A stretch of DNA of 64,000 nucleotides from NCBI RefSeq assembly GCF_006715285.1, contig NZ_VFMX01000001.1:4154001-4218000 (forward strand). The letters run 5' to 3'. Source of the DNA: Arthrobacter sp. SLBN-83 (GTDB lineage: Bacteria > Actinomycetota > Actinomycetes > Actinomycetales > Micrococcaceae). The translations under genes were made by a program, and so were the position numbers. This document shows, piece after piece, positions 35,911 through 44,273 of the stretch (positions are counted from its first letter, which is position 1; each line of letters opens with the position of its first letter). The notes under the pieces were generated by a model that saw only the letters and a program-made list of their open reading frames with translations, was not told the origin of the DNA and made no database searches.

Positions 35911-36918
35911 CTAGCCCAGGGCCCGGGGATGGGCCGCAGCATAGACCTCGCGCAGAGTGTCCGCAGTGACCAGCGTGTACACCTGTGTGGTGGTCACGGA
36001 CGCGTGGCCCAGCAGTTCCTGCACCACGCGCACATCGGCGCCCCCTTCGAGCAGGTGGGTGGCGAACGAGTGCCTCAACGTGTGCGGCGAGACGTCCCGG
36101 GTGATGTTTGCTTTCTCCGCAGCCGCCTTCAGGATGGTCCAGGCACTTTGCCGGCTGATCCTGCCGCCGCGGGCATTCAGGAACAACGCCGGGGTGCCCT
36201 TTCCCTTGGCGGCGAGCAGCGGCCGGCCGCGGACCAGGTAGGCATCCAGCGCACGGGCGCCGTAGGAGCCCAGCGGCACCATCCGTTCCTTGGATCCCTT
36301 GCCGAACAGGCGGACAACGGCCGGCCCGGATTCGGGTTCCGCCAGGGAGATGTCGTCCACGTCAAGGCCTACGGCTTCGCTGATCCTGGCGCCGGTGGAA
36401 TAGAGGAATTCCAGGAGGGCGCGGTCCCGCAATCCCGTTGCGGTGTCGGTACCCGCGGCCTCGAGGATACGGGTCACCTCATCGACGCTGATGGCTTTGG
36501 GCAGCCGCTTACCGGCCATCGGCGGGTGGACTTCGCTGGCTGGGTCCGCGGGCGTGAAGCCTTCCAGGGCCCAGAACTTATGCAGCCCCCGGACGGCCAC
36601 CACTGTCCGGGCTGCCGAGCGCACCCCCAGGGTGGATCCGCCGTCGGATCCATCGGAGAGGGCACGGACGTAGCCGGTGACATGGTGCCGGGTGATCTCC
36701 TCCGGCCGGGTGCACCCGGCAGCGGCCAGGTAGCGGGCGTATCGGGCCAGGTCGCGGCGGTAGGCCGCCAGGGTGTTCGCTGCCAGCCCCCGTTCCACGC
36801 CCATGTGCTGGAGGTAGTCAGTGATTCCCCGGTCAATGGCGGGAGGAACGTCGGCCGGGGCCGCACCGGCAGCCGGCTGGACGGACGGTACTGCTTCAGC
36901 CGAAGGACCCGGGACCAT
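35911..36918 (-). CDS. xerD: site-specific tyrosine recombinase XerD
   Basis: Resolves chromosome dimers at dif together with XerC. The 335-residue protein has a SAM-like N-terminal DNA-binding domain (about 30-125) and the catalytic tyrosine-recombinase domain. Its conserved residues appear in order: STGARISEA (Arg), GKGSKER (Lys), HTLRHSFATHL (His-x-x-Arg), LLGHASVTTTQVYT (His and nucleophile Tyr). Its ATG overlaps the stop of the ADP-ribose pyrophosphatase (TGATG). No mobile-element neighbours are present, so this is the housekeeping copy. Confidence 0.93.
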   Translation of the reverse strand: MVPGPSAEAVPSVQPAAGAAPADVPPAIDRGITDYLQHMGVERGLAANTLAAYRRDLARYARYLAAAGCTRPEEITRHHVTGYVRALSDGSDGGSTLGVRSAARTVVAVRGLHKFWALEGFTPADPASEVHPPMAGKRLPKAISVDEVTRILEAAGTDTATGLRDRALLEFLYSTGARISEAVGLDVDDISLAEPESGPAVVRLFGKGSKERMVPLGSYGARALDAYLVRGRPLLAAKGKGTPALFLNARGGRISRQSAWTILKAAAEKANITRDVSPHTLRHSFATHLLEGGADVRVVQELLGHASVTTTQVYTLVTADTLREVYAAAHPRALG

Positions 36919-37577
36919 CAGCGCTGGCTGGGGTGTGCGGGCCAGGGGGCGTCGGCGGGGCGGAGGTCTTGGTAGTTGCCGGCCCGGGCGGCCGCGGCGG
37001 CAAGGATCCCGACGACGGCGGACGGGTTGTGCAGGCGGCCGGCCAGGACGGACGCCACGGCGTCGTCGAGGCTGATCCAGTGGAACTCGATCTCCGCTTC
37101 CTCGTCCGTCCGCTCATGGCGTTCGTGGTGCGGAACCTCGGTGAGGTCCCGGGCAAGGTAGATCCGGATGGCCTCGCTGGAGGATCCCGGGGAGTTGAAG
37201 ACGTCGGCCAGGACGTTCCAGGTCCCGGCCGCCAGATCTGCTTCCTCGGCGAGTTCGCGTGCCGCCCCCACCACGAAGTCCTCGCCTTCGACGTCCAGCA
37301 GACCGGCGGGGACTTCCCAGAGGTCCATGCCCACAGGGTGCCGGTACTGCTTCAGGAGGAGGATCTGGCCTTTGTCATTCATGGGCAGGACCGCAACGGC
37401 GCCGGGATGGTCGATGTAGTCGCGGGTGAGGGCGTCCCCGGACTCGGAGAGCTGGAAGGTGTCGCTGACGACGTCCCAGATCCGGCCCTCATAAACCTTC
37501 TCGGAAGACAAAAGACGGCGCGGGCTTGGTGCATCCGAAACCTGTTTGGCAGGGGTGGCTTCAGGTGTACCAGGCAT
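36918..37577 (-). CDS. Nudix ADP-ribose pyrophosphatase-like protein
   Basis: A 219-residue Nudix hydrolase resembling ADP-ribose pyrophosphatase. The Nudix box runs GLLDVEGEDFVVGAARELAEEADL, with an EVPAG loop and QYRHPVGMDLW strand before it. ATG 37577 has AAAGGAC upstream; the frame extends further but without support. It lies 25 nt after pyrG and overlaps xerD, in the order of M. tuberculosis Rv1699-Rv1700-Rv1701. Confidence 0.9.
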   Translation of the reverse strand: MPGTPEATPAKQVSDAPSPRRLLSSEKVYEGRIWDVVSDTFQLSESGDALTRDYIDHPGAVAVLPMNDKGQILLLKQYRHPVGMDLWEVPAGLLDVEGEDFVVGAARELAEEADLAAGTWNVLADVFNSPGSSSEAIRIYLARDLTEVPHHERHERTDEEAEIEFHWISLDDAVASVLAGRLHNPSAVVGILAAAAARAGNYQDLRPADAPWPAHPSQR

Positions 37578-37602
37578 CGCGCCGTCCTTTGTGTTCTCTT
37601 GA

Positions 37603-39381
37603 CTACTTAGCGGTAACGCTACCCGATGCTGCAGGCTCGCCGTCCGCGGGGGCCGCCGTGTCGGCTGCACCCTGGTGGTTGGCGTTCTGGTGGTCCAAGG
37701 CAGCCTTGACCAGGCCGGCGAACAGCGGGTGGGGGCGCGTGGGCCGCGAGCTCAGCTCGGGGTGCGCCTGGGTGGCAACGTAGTACGGGTGGACGTCGGC
37801 GGGCAGCTCGACGAATTCCACCAGCTTGCCGTCCGGGGAGGTGCCGGAGAAGACCAGCCCCTTGTCCGCGATCTGCTGGCGGTACTTGTTGTTGACCTCG
37901 TAGCGGTGCCGGTGGCGTTCACTGACGGTGGTCTTGCCGTAGGTTCCGGCGATGACCGAGCCTTCGTCGAGCTTGGCTTCGTACAGGCCCAGGCGCATGG
38001 TGCCACCGAGGTCGCCGCGGCCCTCGACGTACTCCAGCTGCTCTTCCATCGTGGCGATGACCGGGTACTTGGAGTCCGGCTCGAACTCGCTGGAGGAGGC
38101 GCCTTCCAGGCCCACCACGTTGCGGGCGTATTCGATAACCATGCACTGCAGGCCAAGGCACAGGCCCAGGACCGGCAGCTTGGTTTCGCGGGCGAACTTC
38201 AGGGCGCCCAGCTTGCCTTCGAGGCCGCGGATGCCAAAGCCGCCCGGAACGCAGATGGCGTCAACGCCGTCGAGCGCCTTGATGGCGCCCTCACGGGTCT
38301 CGCACTCGTCGGACGGGACCCAGCGGATCTTGACCTTGGCCTCGTTGGCGAAGCCGCCGGCGCGCAGCGCCTCGGTGACCGAAAGGTAGGCGTCCGGGAG
38401 ATCAATGTACTTGCCCACCAAGGCGATCTCAACGTGGTGCTTCGGGTTGTGGACGGCCTCGAGGAGGCGGTCCCAGCTGGTCCAGTCGACGTCCTTGAAC
38501 GGCAGGTCCAGGGCACGGACGATGTAGGAGTCCAGTCCCTGGCCGTGCAGGGTCTTGGGGATGTCGTAGATGCTGGGGGCGTCGGCGGCGTTCACCACTG
38601 CGTCGATGTCGACGTCGCACATGCGGCCGATCTTTTCGCGCATGGCCTCGGGCACTTCGCGGTCCGAACGGATCACAATGGCCTCCGGCTGGATGCCGAT
38701 GGAGCGCAGCGCAGCCACGGAGTGCTGGGTGGGCTTGGTCTTCAGTTCCTGGGACGGGCCGATGTAGGGCACCAGGGACACGTGGAGGAAGAACACGTTG
38801 TTCCTGCCAATGTCCTGGCGGACCTGGCGGGCGGACTCGAGGAAGGGCTGCGACTCGATGTCGCCCACGGTGCCGCCGATTTCGGTGATGATGACGTCCG
38901 GCGCGTTCTTGCCCTCGGCGGGCAGGCGCATGCGGCGCTTGATCTCATCGGTGATGTGCGGGATGACCTGAACGGTGTCCCCGAGGTACTCGCCGCGACG
39001 TTCCTTGGCAATCACGGTGGAGTACACCTGGCCGGTGGTCACGTTCGCGGAACCTTCGAGGTTCTCATCGAGGAAGCGTTCGTAGTGCCCGATGTCCAGG
39101 TCCGTCTCGGCGCCGTCGTCCGTGACGAAGACCTCACCGTGCTGGAAGGGGTTCATCGTGCCCGGATCCACGTTCAGGTAGGGATCGAGCTTCTGCATCG
39201 TGACGGACAGGCCGCGTGCCCGCAGCAGATGACCAAGGCTGGAGGCCGTCAGTCCCTTACCGAGCGAGGACGCCACACCGCCAGTGACGAAAATGTGCTT
39301 GGTCGTCTTGGAGGAGCCCGGGAACCGGGAATTTACACGGGAATTTGATCGCTGCACCACGGAATTCGAGCCTATCATCAT
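37603..39381 (-). CDS. pyrG: CTP synthase
   Basis: Makes CTP from UTP with glutamine as amino donor. The 592-residue chain has an amidoligase domain starting HIFVTGGVASSLGKG and containing the DPYLNVDPGTMNPF segment. The C-terminal class I glutamine amidotransferase domain has its nucleophile in LGLCLGLQ and a His/Glu pair at QAHPELSSRP. ATG 39381 is preceded by GGAAGG; the first 27 residues are a lineage-specific leader. It starts only 25 nt after recN, leaving no room for the intervening genes found in mycobacteria and corynebacteria. Confidence 0.95.
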   Translation of the reverse strand: MMIGSNSVVQRSNSRVNSRFPGSSKTTKHIFVTGGVASSLGKGLTASSLGHLLRARGLSVTMQKLDPYLNVDPGTMNPFQHGEVFVTDDGAETDLDIGHYERFLDENLEGSANVTTGQVYSTVIAKERRGEYLGDTVQVIPHITDEIKRRMRLPAEGKNAPDVIITEIGGTVGDIESQPFLESARQVRQDIGRNNVFFLHVSLVPYIGPSQELKTKPTQHSVAALRSIGIQPEAIVIRSDREVPEAMREKIGRMCDVDIDAVVNAADAPSIYDIPKTLHGQGLDSYIVRALDLPFKDVDWTSWDRLLEAVHNPKHHVEIALVGKYIDLPDAYLSVTEALRAGGFANEAKVKIRWVPSDECETREGAIKALDGVDAICVPGGFGIRGLEGKLGALKFARETKLPVLGLCLGLQCMVIEYARNVVGLEGASSSEFEPDSKYPVIATMEEQLEYVEGRGDLGGTMRLGLYEAKLDEGSVIAGTYGKTTVSERHRHRYEVNNKYRQQIADKGLVFSGTSPDGKLVEFVELPADVHPYYVATQAHPELSSRPTRPHPLFAGLVKAALDHQNANHQGAADTAAPADGEPAASGSVTAK

Positions 39382-39406
39382 TTACGCCTTCCCGTGGCTG
39401 CGCAGG

Positions 39407-41146
39407 TCAGGCCCGCTGCGGCAGCAGCTTGGCGTCATCCAGCAGCTCCCGGGCATGGGCCTGCGCCGATTCCGAGTCCTCCTGGCCGGCAAGCATCCGG
39501 GCCAGCTCACGCACCCGCTCCGGCTCATCGAGGAGGCGGACGTCACTGGAGGTGAACCCGGTGGCGGTGCCGCCGTCGGCTCCCCTGACGGAAGTCTTGG
39601 TCACCGTGATGTGCTGGTCCGCGAAAGCGGCCACCTGCGGAAGGTGGGTGACCACCAGCACCTGCACATGGCGTGCCAGCATGGCCAGCCGGCGGCCGAT
39701 CTCGACGGCGGCGCGCCCACCCACGCCGGCATCCACTTCATCGAAGACGAACGTGGGGACGGGATCGACGGCGGCCAGCACCACTTCGATGGCCAGCATC
39801 ACGCGGGAGAGCTCACCGCCGGACGCGCCCTTGCCCAGCGGCCGGGCCGGGGCGCCGGAATGCGGCTGCAGCAGGAAGCTGATCTCGTCCGCGCCGTAGG
39901 GGCCCAGTTGCGCAGCCGGATCGACGTTGATCACCAAAGTGGCGTCGGCCATGGCCAGGGCCTTCAGTTCGGCGCTGACCCGGGCGGAGAGGTCCTTGGC
40001 GGCCTTGGCCCGGATCTTGCTGATGGCCGCCGACTGCTTCTTCAGGTCCGCTTCAGCACGGACCACTTCCGCGTCCAGGGCCTCGATGCGGGAGGAATCG
40101 TCCTGCAGCTCGTCGAACCGGACGCGTGCCTTGTCCGCCCACTCCAGCACCTCGTCGATGGTGGGAGCATATTTGCGGACCAGCTTGGCCAGGGCGGCGC
40201 GCCGGTCCTCGATTTCGGCGAGCCGTTCCGGACCCTCAGAGTCCAGGCCCGCCTGGTAGCTGGCCAGTTCGGTGGCGATGTCGTTGAGCAGGAAGCCCAC
40301 CTCGGCCAGGCGGGCGGCGGCAGACCCCAGTTCGGCGTCGTGCTCGGCTACGTGTTCAAGGGTCCGTTTGGCAGAGTCCACCAGTGTGGTGGCATCCCCG
40401 GCCTCACCGAAGTCCTCGGCGATGAGGGCCTGGTGCGCGGTGCTGGCGGCAATCCGGAGCTCCTCAACGTTCGCCAGCTTCACGGCTTCGGCCTTCAGGA
40501 GCTCGTCCTCCCCCGGCTGCGGATCCACGTCATCGATCTCCGCAAGGGCTGCCTCCAGGGATTCGGCTTCGCGGAGCCTGTCGCGGGCTGCGCTGCGGAG
40601 GCTGTCCAGTTCCGCCTGGCTGGCCTTCCACCGGCTGTAAAGGTCCTGGTAGGCGGCAAGCGGTTTGGCCAGCGCCTCCCCGGCGAACTTGTCCAGGGCT
40701 TCACGCTGCGCCGTGGCGCCCTTGAGCCGGATCTGGTCCGTCTGGCCATGCACCACCACCAGCGATTCGCCGATCTCGGCCAGAACGCCCACGGGCGCGG
40801 CACGGCCGCCAAGGAACGCCCGGCTCCGTCCGTCCGCACCCAGGCGGCGGGCGAGGATCAGCTCCGTGCCGCCGTCGAACTCCTCAGCGTCGGCGCCCGC
40901 GTCGAGGGCACGGGCGACGGCGGGATGTCCGGTGTCGAGCTTGAGCACGGCTTCGGCCGTGGCGCTTTTCGCCCCGCTGCGGACGGCCCCCGCGTCCGAG
41001 CGGGCGCCCAGCAGCAGTCCGACGGCGGTGACCACCATGGTCTTGCCGGCACCGGTTTCGCCGGTTACGACGCTCAGTCCCGGGCCGAGCGGAAGCGTTG
41101 CGTCGGTAATGACGCCCAGATCGCGGATTCTCAGTTCTTCAAGCAT
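39407..41146 (-). CDS. recN: DNA repair protein RecN
   Basis: SMC-like ATPase of double-strand break repair. The 579 residues have the Walker A GETGAGKT close to the N-terminus, central coiled coils, and the signature/Walker B FVFDEVDAGVGG near the C-terminus. ATG 41146 gives MLEELRIRDLG, the standard start, just 4 nt after the nadK stop. The order nadK-recN-pyrG is widely conserved in actinobacteria. Confidence 0.94.
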   Translation of the reverse strand: MLEELRIRDLGVITDATLPLGPGLSVVTGETGAGKTMVVTAVGLLLGARSDAGAVRSGAKSATAEAVLKLDTGHPAVARALDAGADAEEFDGGTELILARRLGADGRSRAFLGGRAAPVGVLAEIGESLVVVHGQTDQIRLKGATAQREALDKFAGEALAKPLAAYQDLYSRWKASQAELDSLRSAARDRLREAESLEAALAEIDDVDPQPGEDELLKAEAVKLANVEELRIAASTAHQALIAEDFGEAGDATTLVDSAKRTLEHVAEHDAELGSAAARLAEVGFLLNDIATELASYQAGLDSEGPERLAEIEDRRAALAKLVRKYAPTIDEVLEWADKARVRFDELQDDSSRIEALDAEVVRAEADLKKQSAAISKIRAKAAKDLSARVSAELKALAMADATLVINVDPAAQLGPYGADEISFLLQPHSGAPARPLGKGASGGELSRVMLAIEVVLAAVDPVPTFVFDEVDAGVGGRAAVEIGRRLAMLARHVQVLVVTHLPQVAAFADQHITVTKTSVRGADGGTATGFTSSDVRLLDEPERVRELARMLAGQEDSESAQAHARELLDDAKLLPQRA

Positions 41147-41150
41147 GGAT

Positions 41151-42176
41151 TCACTTTGCAGTCGACGGATCGGGATCGCTGCCCGGGTTCTCAACGTGCG
41201 GCACGGGCAGCGGCGGCATGGGCCGGGGCGTCCGCACCACGGGAATGGGGCCGGTGTGCACGGCCTCGGTCTTGGGCAGCGGGCCGCGCCAGCCGTGGAT
41301 GGGCAGCTCGAACTTGCGGACCAGGCGTGCCGAGAACGGGGTCTGGTGGGTGCGGGCCAGCCGGACGGGGGTGGCCGATTTGGTCACTTCCACGCGCGCG
41401 CCGGGCGGCAGGTCAACGGAGCGCCTGCCGTCGCACCACAGGACCCCCTGGGCATCCGTGCGGCCCAGCACCTCAACAGCCAGCTTGGACCGCGGCGACA
41501 CGACCAGGGGCTTGGCGAAGAGCGCGTGGGCACTGATGGGCACGATTACCAGCGCCTCCACCTCCGGCCACACCACGGGTCCGCCGGCGGAGAACGCGTA
41601 GGCCGTGGAACCCGTAGGGGTGGCCAGCACAATGCCGTCCGAGCCGAAGGACGTCAGAGGACGCTCGTCCACCTCGGTCACCACTTCCAGCATCCGTTCC
41701 CGGTTGGCTTTCTCGATGGCGGCCTCGTTTAAAGCCCAGGTGTGCCAAATCTTCTGGCCGCGGACCCACACCTGCACGTCGATGGTCATGCGCTCTTCCA
41801 CCGTGTACTCGCGGCTGGCGACCCACTCGACGGTCTGGGCCAGGTCCGCGCGCTCACTTTCGGCCAGGAAACCCACGTGGCCAAGGTTGACGCCGAGCAG
41901 CGGCACATCCACCTCGCGGACCAGTTCGGCGGCCCGCAGGATGGTTCCGTCGCCGCCGAGGACCATGACGAGTTCGACGTCGGGCAGCTGGACGTGGTCG
42001 TGGAGCACCTCCACCGGCTGGGCCAGATGCCCGAAGAACCGCTCCATGTCCCCCAGCTCGGACTCCTGCATTACGGGGACCATGCCCGAGGCGTGCAGCA
42101 GGGCACAGGCTTCCCAGGCGGCTTTCAACGACTCCTCGCGGCCGGTGTGGGCAAGGACCAGTACACGCCTGCTCAT
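41151..42176 (-). CDS. nadK: NAD kinase
   Basis: Phosphorylates NAD to NADP using ATP or polyphosphate. The 341-residue protein has the hallmark GGDGT loop, the NE/D segment in WALNEAAIEKANRERMLE and the conserved SDGIVLATPTGSTAYAFSAGGP. A Pro-rich C-terminal tail of about 40 residues follows the fold and is not conserved. It lies between tlyA and recN as in Rv1694-Rv1696. Confidence 0.94.
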   Translation of the reverse strand: MSRRVLVLAHTGREESLKAAWEACALLHASGMVPVMQESELGDMERFFGHLAQPVEVLHDHVQLPDVELVMVLGGDGTILRAAELVREVDVPLLGVNLGHVGFLAESERADLAQTVEWVASREYTVEERMTIDVQVWVRGQKIWHTWALNEAAIEKANRERMLEVVTEVDERPLTSFGSDGIVLATPTGSTAYAFSAGGPVVWPEVEALVIVPISAHALFAKPLVVSPRSKLAVEVLGRTDAQGVLWCDGRRSVDLPPGARVEVTKSATPVRLARTHQTPFSARLVRKFELPIHGWRGPLPKTEAVHTGPIPVVRTPRPMPPLPVPHVENPGSDPDPSTAK

Positions 42177-42189
42177 CAGGTTCCGCTCT

Positions 42190-43005
42190 CTAGTGGTTCG
42201 GCCAGATTTGTCCGAGCAACGCAGCGGCTGCTGCCTCTCGCTCTTTGATCTTAGGCAAGTCTTTGCTGATCCTGCGTTTTATCCACAGGAAGTATTCGAC
42301 GTTTCCGTCCTGCCCGGGCAACGGACTGGGCGCCAGGCCGCAAAGGTCCAACCCGGCGTCGAGCGCTGCCCTGGCAACCTTTTCGACCGCCATCCGCCGC
42401 TCGCGCTCCGAGGTGACCACACCGGTGCGGCCCAGCCGGTCCTTGCCGATCTCGAATTGTGGCTTGACCATCAGCACCAGGTCGCCGCCCGGTTCGGTGC
42501 AGTCCGCCAGCGGCTGGACCACCAGGGTGAGGGAGATGAAGGACAGGTCCGCCACGGTCAGGGCGGCGGGGCCGCCGATGTCCTCCGGCGCCATATACCT
42601 GACGTTCATGCCCTCGTGGACGTCCACGCGCGGGTGGTCGCGGAGCTGCGGCACCAACTGGCCGTGTCCGACGTCGACCGCCACCACCTGTGCGGCACCG
42701 CGCCGAAGGAGGACGTCGGTGAAACCGCCGGTGGAGGCACCGGCGTCGAGGCACCTCTTGCCCTGCACCGATACCTCCGGGAAGGCGTCGAGGGCGCCGG
42801 CCAGCTTGTGGGCGGCCCGGCTGGCGTAGGTGTCCTGGTCATCAAGTTCGACGGCGAGCTCCCGGGTTTCGTCAACCTGCAGGGAGGCTTTGGCGAGGAC
42901 CTGGCCTCCAGAGGTGACCTTGCCTTCGGCGATCAGCGAGGCTGCATGTGTGCGCGACCTCGCCAGGCCACGGGCCACAAGGGCCTGGTCTAGGCGGACC
43001 GGCAT
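42190..43005 (-). CDS. tlyA: TlyA-family rRNA 2'-O-methyltransferase
   Basis: A 271-residue S4-domain methyltransferase; mycobacterial TlyA methylates 16S and 23S rRNA and affects capreomycin sensitivity. The S4 domain is at about 1-60 (MPVRLDQALVARGLARSRTHAASLI). The SAM-binding motif LDAGASTGGFTDVLLRRG follows at about 85-102, and a K-D-K-E type catalytic set is plausible (VMVKPQFEIG). ATG 43005 overlaps the stop of the small gene upstream (TGATG). The reading frame stays open above 43005 but that part covers the small gene in another frame. Confidence 0.93.
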   Translation of the reverse strand: MPVRLDQALVARGLARSRTHAASLIAEGKVTSGGQVLAKASLQVDETRELAVELDDQDTYASRAAHKLAGALDAFPEVSVQGKRCLDAGASTGGFTDVLLRRGAAQVVAVDVGHGQLVPQLRDHPRVDVHEGMNVRYMAPEDIGGPAALTVADLSFISLTLVVQPLADCTEPGGDLVLMVKPQFEIGKDRLGRTGVVTSERERRMAVEKVARAALDAGLDLCGLAPSPLPGQDGNVEYFLWIKRRISKDLPKIKEREAAAAALLGQIWPNH

Positions 43006-43268
43006 CAGGCTGCCCCGCCGGCGCGGCCGGTTGCCGCCCTGACCTGGTCGATGGGATCGCTGTTCAGGGCGGCCAGCAGTTCGTCGTGGAGTTCGTTGTA
43101 CACAACTTCGTGATCTGACGAAGGTAGGCCGGGTAGGTCCGAAAGCCTGGCCACCGCCCGCGCCACCTGCGGATCGGTGATCCCGCGCCCGCTGTCCGGG
43201 GAGGCCGCCTCCGGCCACTCCGGGGTGGGCTGGGCTGTCGAGTCGTCCGGTTCGGTCAGCTCAGTCAT
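43005..43268 (-). CDS. small conserved protein upstream of tlyA
   Basis: An 87-residue acidic protein that I do not assign to a functional family. It has a Pro/Asp-rich N-terminus and a predicted helical part with ARAVARLSDLPGL and YNELHDELLAAL segments. A short gene here, overlapping tlyA by one base, is also seen in M. tuberculosis (Rv1693). The fixed position suggests a helper role in the operon, but nothing more can be claimed. Confidence 0.78.
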   Translation of the reverse strand: MTELTEPDDSTAQPTPEWPEAASPDSGRGITDPQVARAVARLSDLPGLPSSDHEVVYNELHDELLAALNSDPIDQVRAATGRAGGAA

Positions 43269-43277
43269 TGAACCAGT

Positions 43278-44267
43278 CTAGTGATTGAGCCACACCAGCT
43301 TGGGTGCCTGCGGGGTTGCGGCGTTCGGCGTCTCCGCCCACCAGGCAGCGCACGCCGCGCGCCAGGAGTCCAGGTCGTCCTGGCTGCCGATGATGCCCAC
43401 CGCTCCGTTGGCCACGCGTGCCGTCGCTTCCCCGCAAGCGTAGGTGCCGTCGTCGTGCGTCACGTCAGGGTAGGGGCGGTGCAGGTCCGTCAGGTTCCCG
43501 ATGATGTAGTTGGGCCGTTCCGCGGAGCGCGCCGCAAGGATCGACTCGCGTGTGTCGACGCCGGTCAGCACCGCCACGGTGGCAAAGCCCGCGTTGTTGC
43601 CGCCCAGGATGTCCGTGTCCAGCCGGTCCCCCACCACCAGGGGACGCTCGGCGCCGAGCCGTTTGGCCGCGGAGTGGAACAGCGGAGCCTCCGGCTTGCC
43701 CGCGACTTTTGGCTGCTGCGCAGTAGCGGCAGCGACGGCCGCAACCAAAGTCCCGTTCCCCGGGGCGATCCCGCGCGCCTGCGGAATCGTCATGTCGGTA
43801 TTGGTGGCCACCCAAAGGGCGCCGGCGTTCACCACATAGGTGGCCTCCGCCAGCTCCTTCCAGCCAATGGCCGGGCTGAAGCCCTGGACCACGGCCACCG
43901 GTTCCTCATCCTGGCTGCCCACCGGCACCAAACCGGCAAGCTCGATTTCGCGGGCCAGCGCCGGGCTGCCGGTAATGAGGATCCGTGACCCGGGTGCCAG
44001 CAGCGAAGCAAGCAGGTCCGCTGCCGCCTGGGAGGAGCTGACCACCTGGTTGTCCTCGGCGGGAGCGCCGAGTTCGCGCAGGTGCGCTGCCACCTCTGCC
44101 GGGGAACGGGAGGCGTTGTTCGTCACATAGCCCAAACCGATGCCCAGCCCGGAGAGCTGCCGCAGCGACTCCACTGCGCCGGGGATTGCGTGCGGTCCTG
44201 CGTACACCACGCCGTCCAGGTCGGCCAGAAGGGCATCGAAGCGGGAAACCAGGGAAACGTCAGTCAT
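43278..44267 (-). CDS. HAD-IIA family phosphatase (NagD-like)
   Basis: A 329-residue member of the HAD superfamily, subfamily IIA. Motif I DLDGVVYAG, the motif II region GYVTNNASRS and motif IV GDRLDTDILGGNNAG are present, as in p-nitrophenyl phosphatases and NagD. It corresponds in position and type to M. tuberculosis Rv1692, shown elsewhere to be a glycerol-3-phosphate phosphatase; that activity is inferred here. It ends 10 nt before the 87-residue gene and starts 6 nt after the TPR gene. Confidence 0.87.
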   Translation of the reverse strand: MTDVSLVSRFDALLADLDGVVYAGPHAIPGAVESLRQLSGLGIGLGYVTNNASRSPAEVAAHLRELGAPAEDNQVVSSSQAAADLLASLLAPGSRILITGSPALAREIELAGLVPVGSQDEEPVAVVQGFSPAIGWKELAEATYVVNAGALWVATNTDMTIPQARGIAPGNGTLVAAVAAATAQQPKVAGKPEAPLFHSAAKRLGAERPLVVGDRLDTDILGGNNAGFATVAVLTGVDTRESILAARSAERPNYIIGNLTDLHRPYPDVTHDDGTYACGEATARVANGAVGIIGSQDDLDSWRAACAAWWAETPNAATPQAPKLVWLNH

Positions 44268-44273
44268 GGGAGC

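Noticed and set aside
35911..36918. Integron or phage integrase
   Set aside because: The tyrosine recombinase is XerD by motifs and by its place in the conserved pyrG-Nudix-xerD order; no attI/attC or mobile neighbours.
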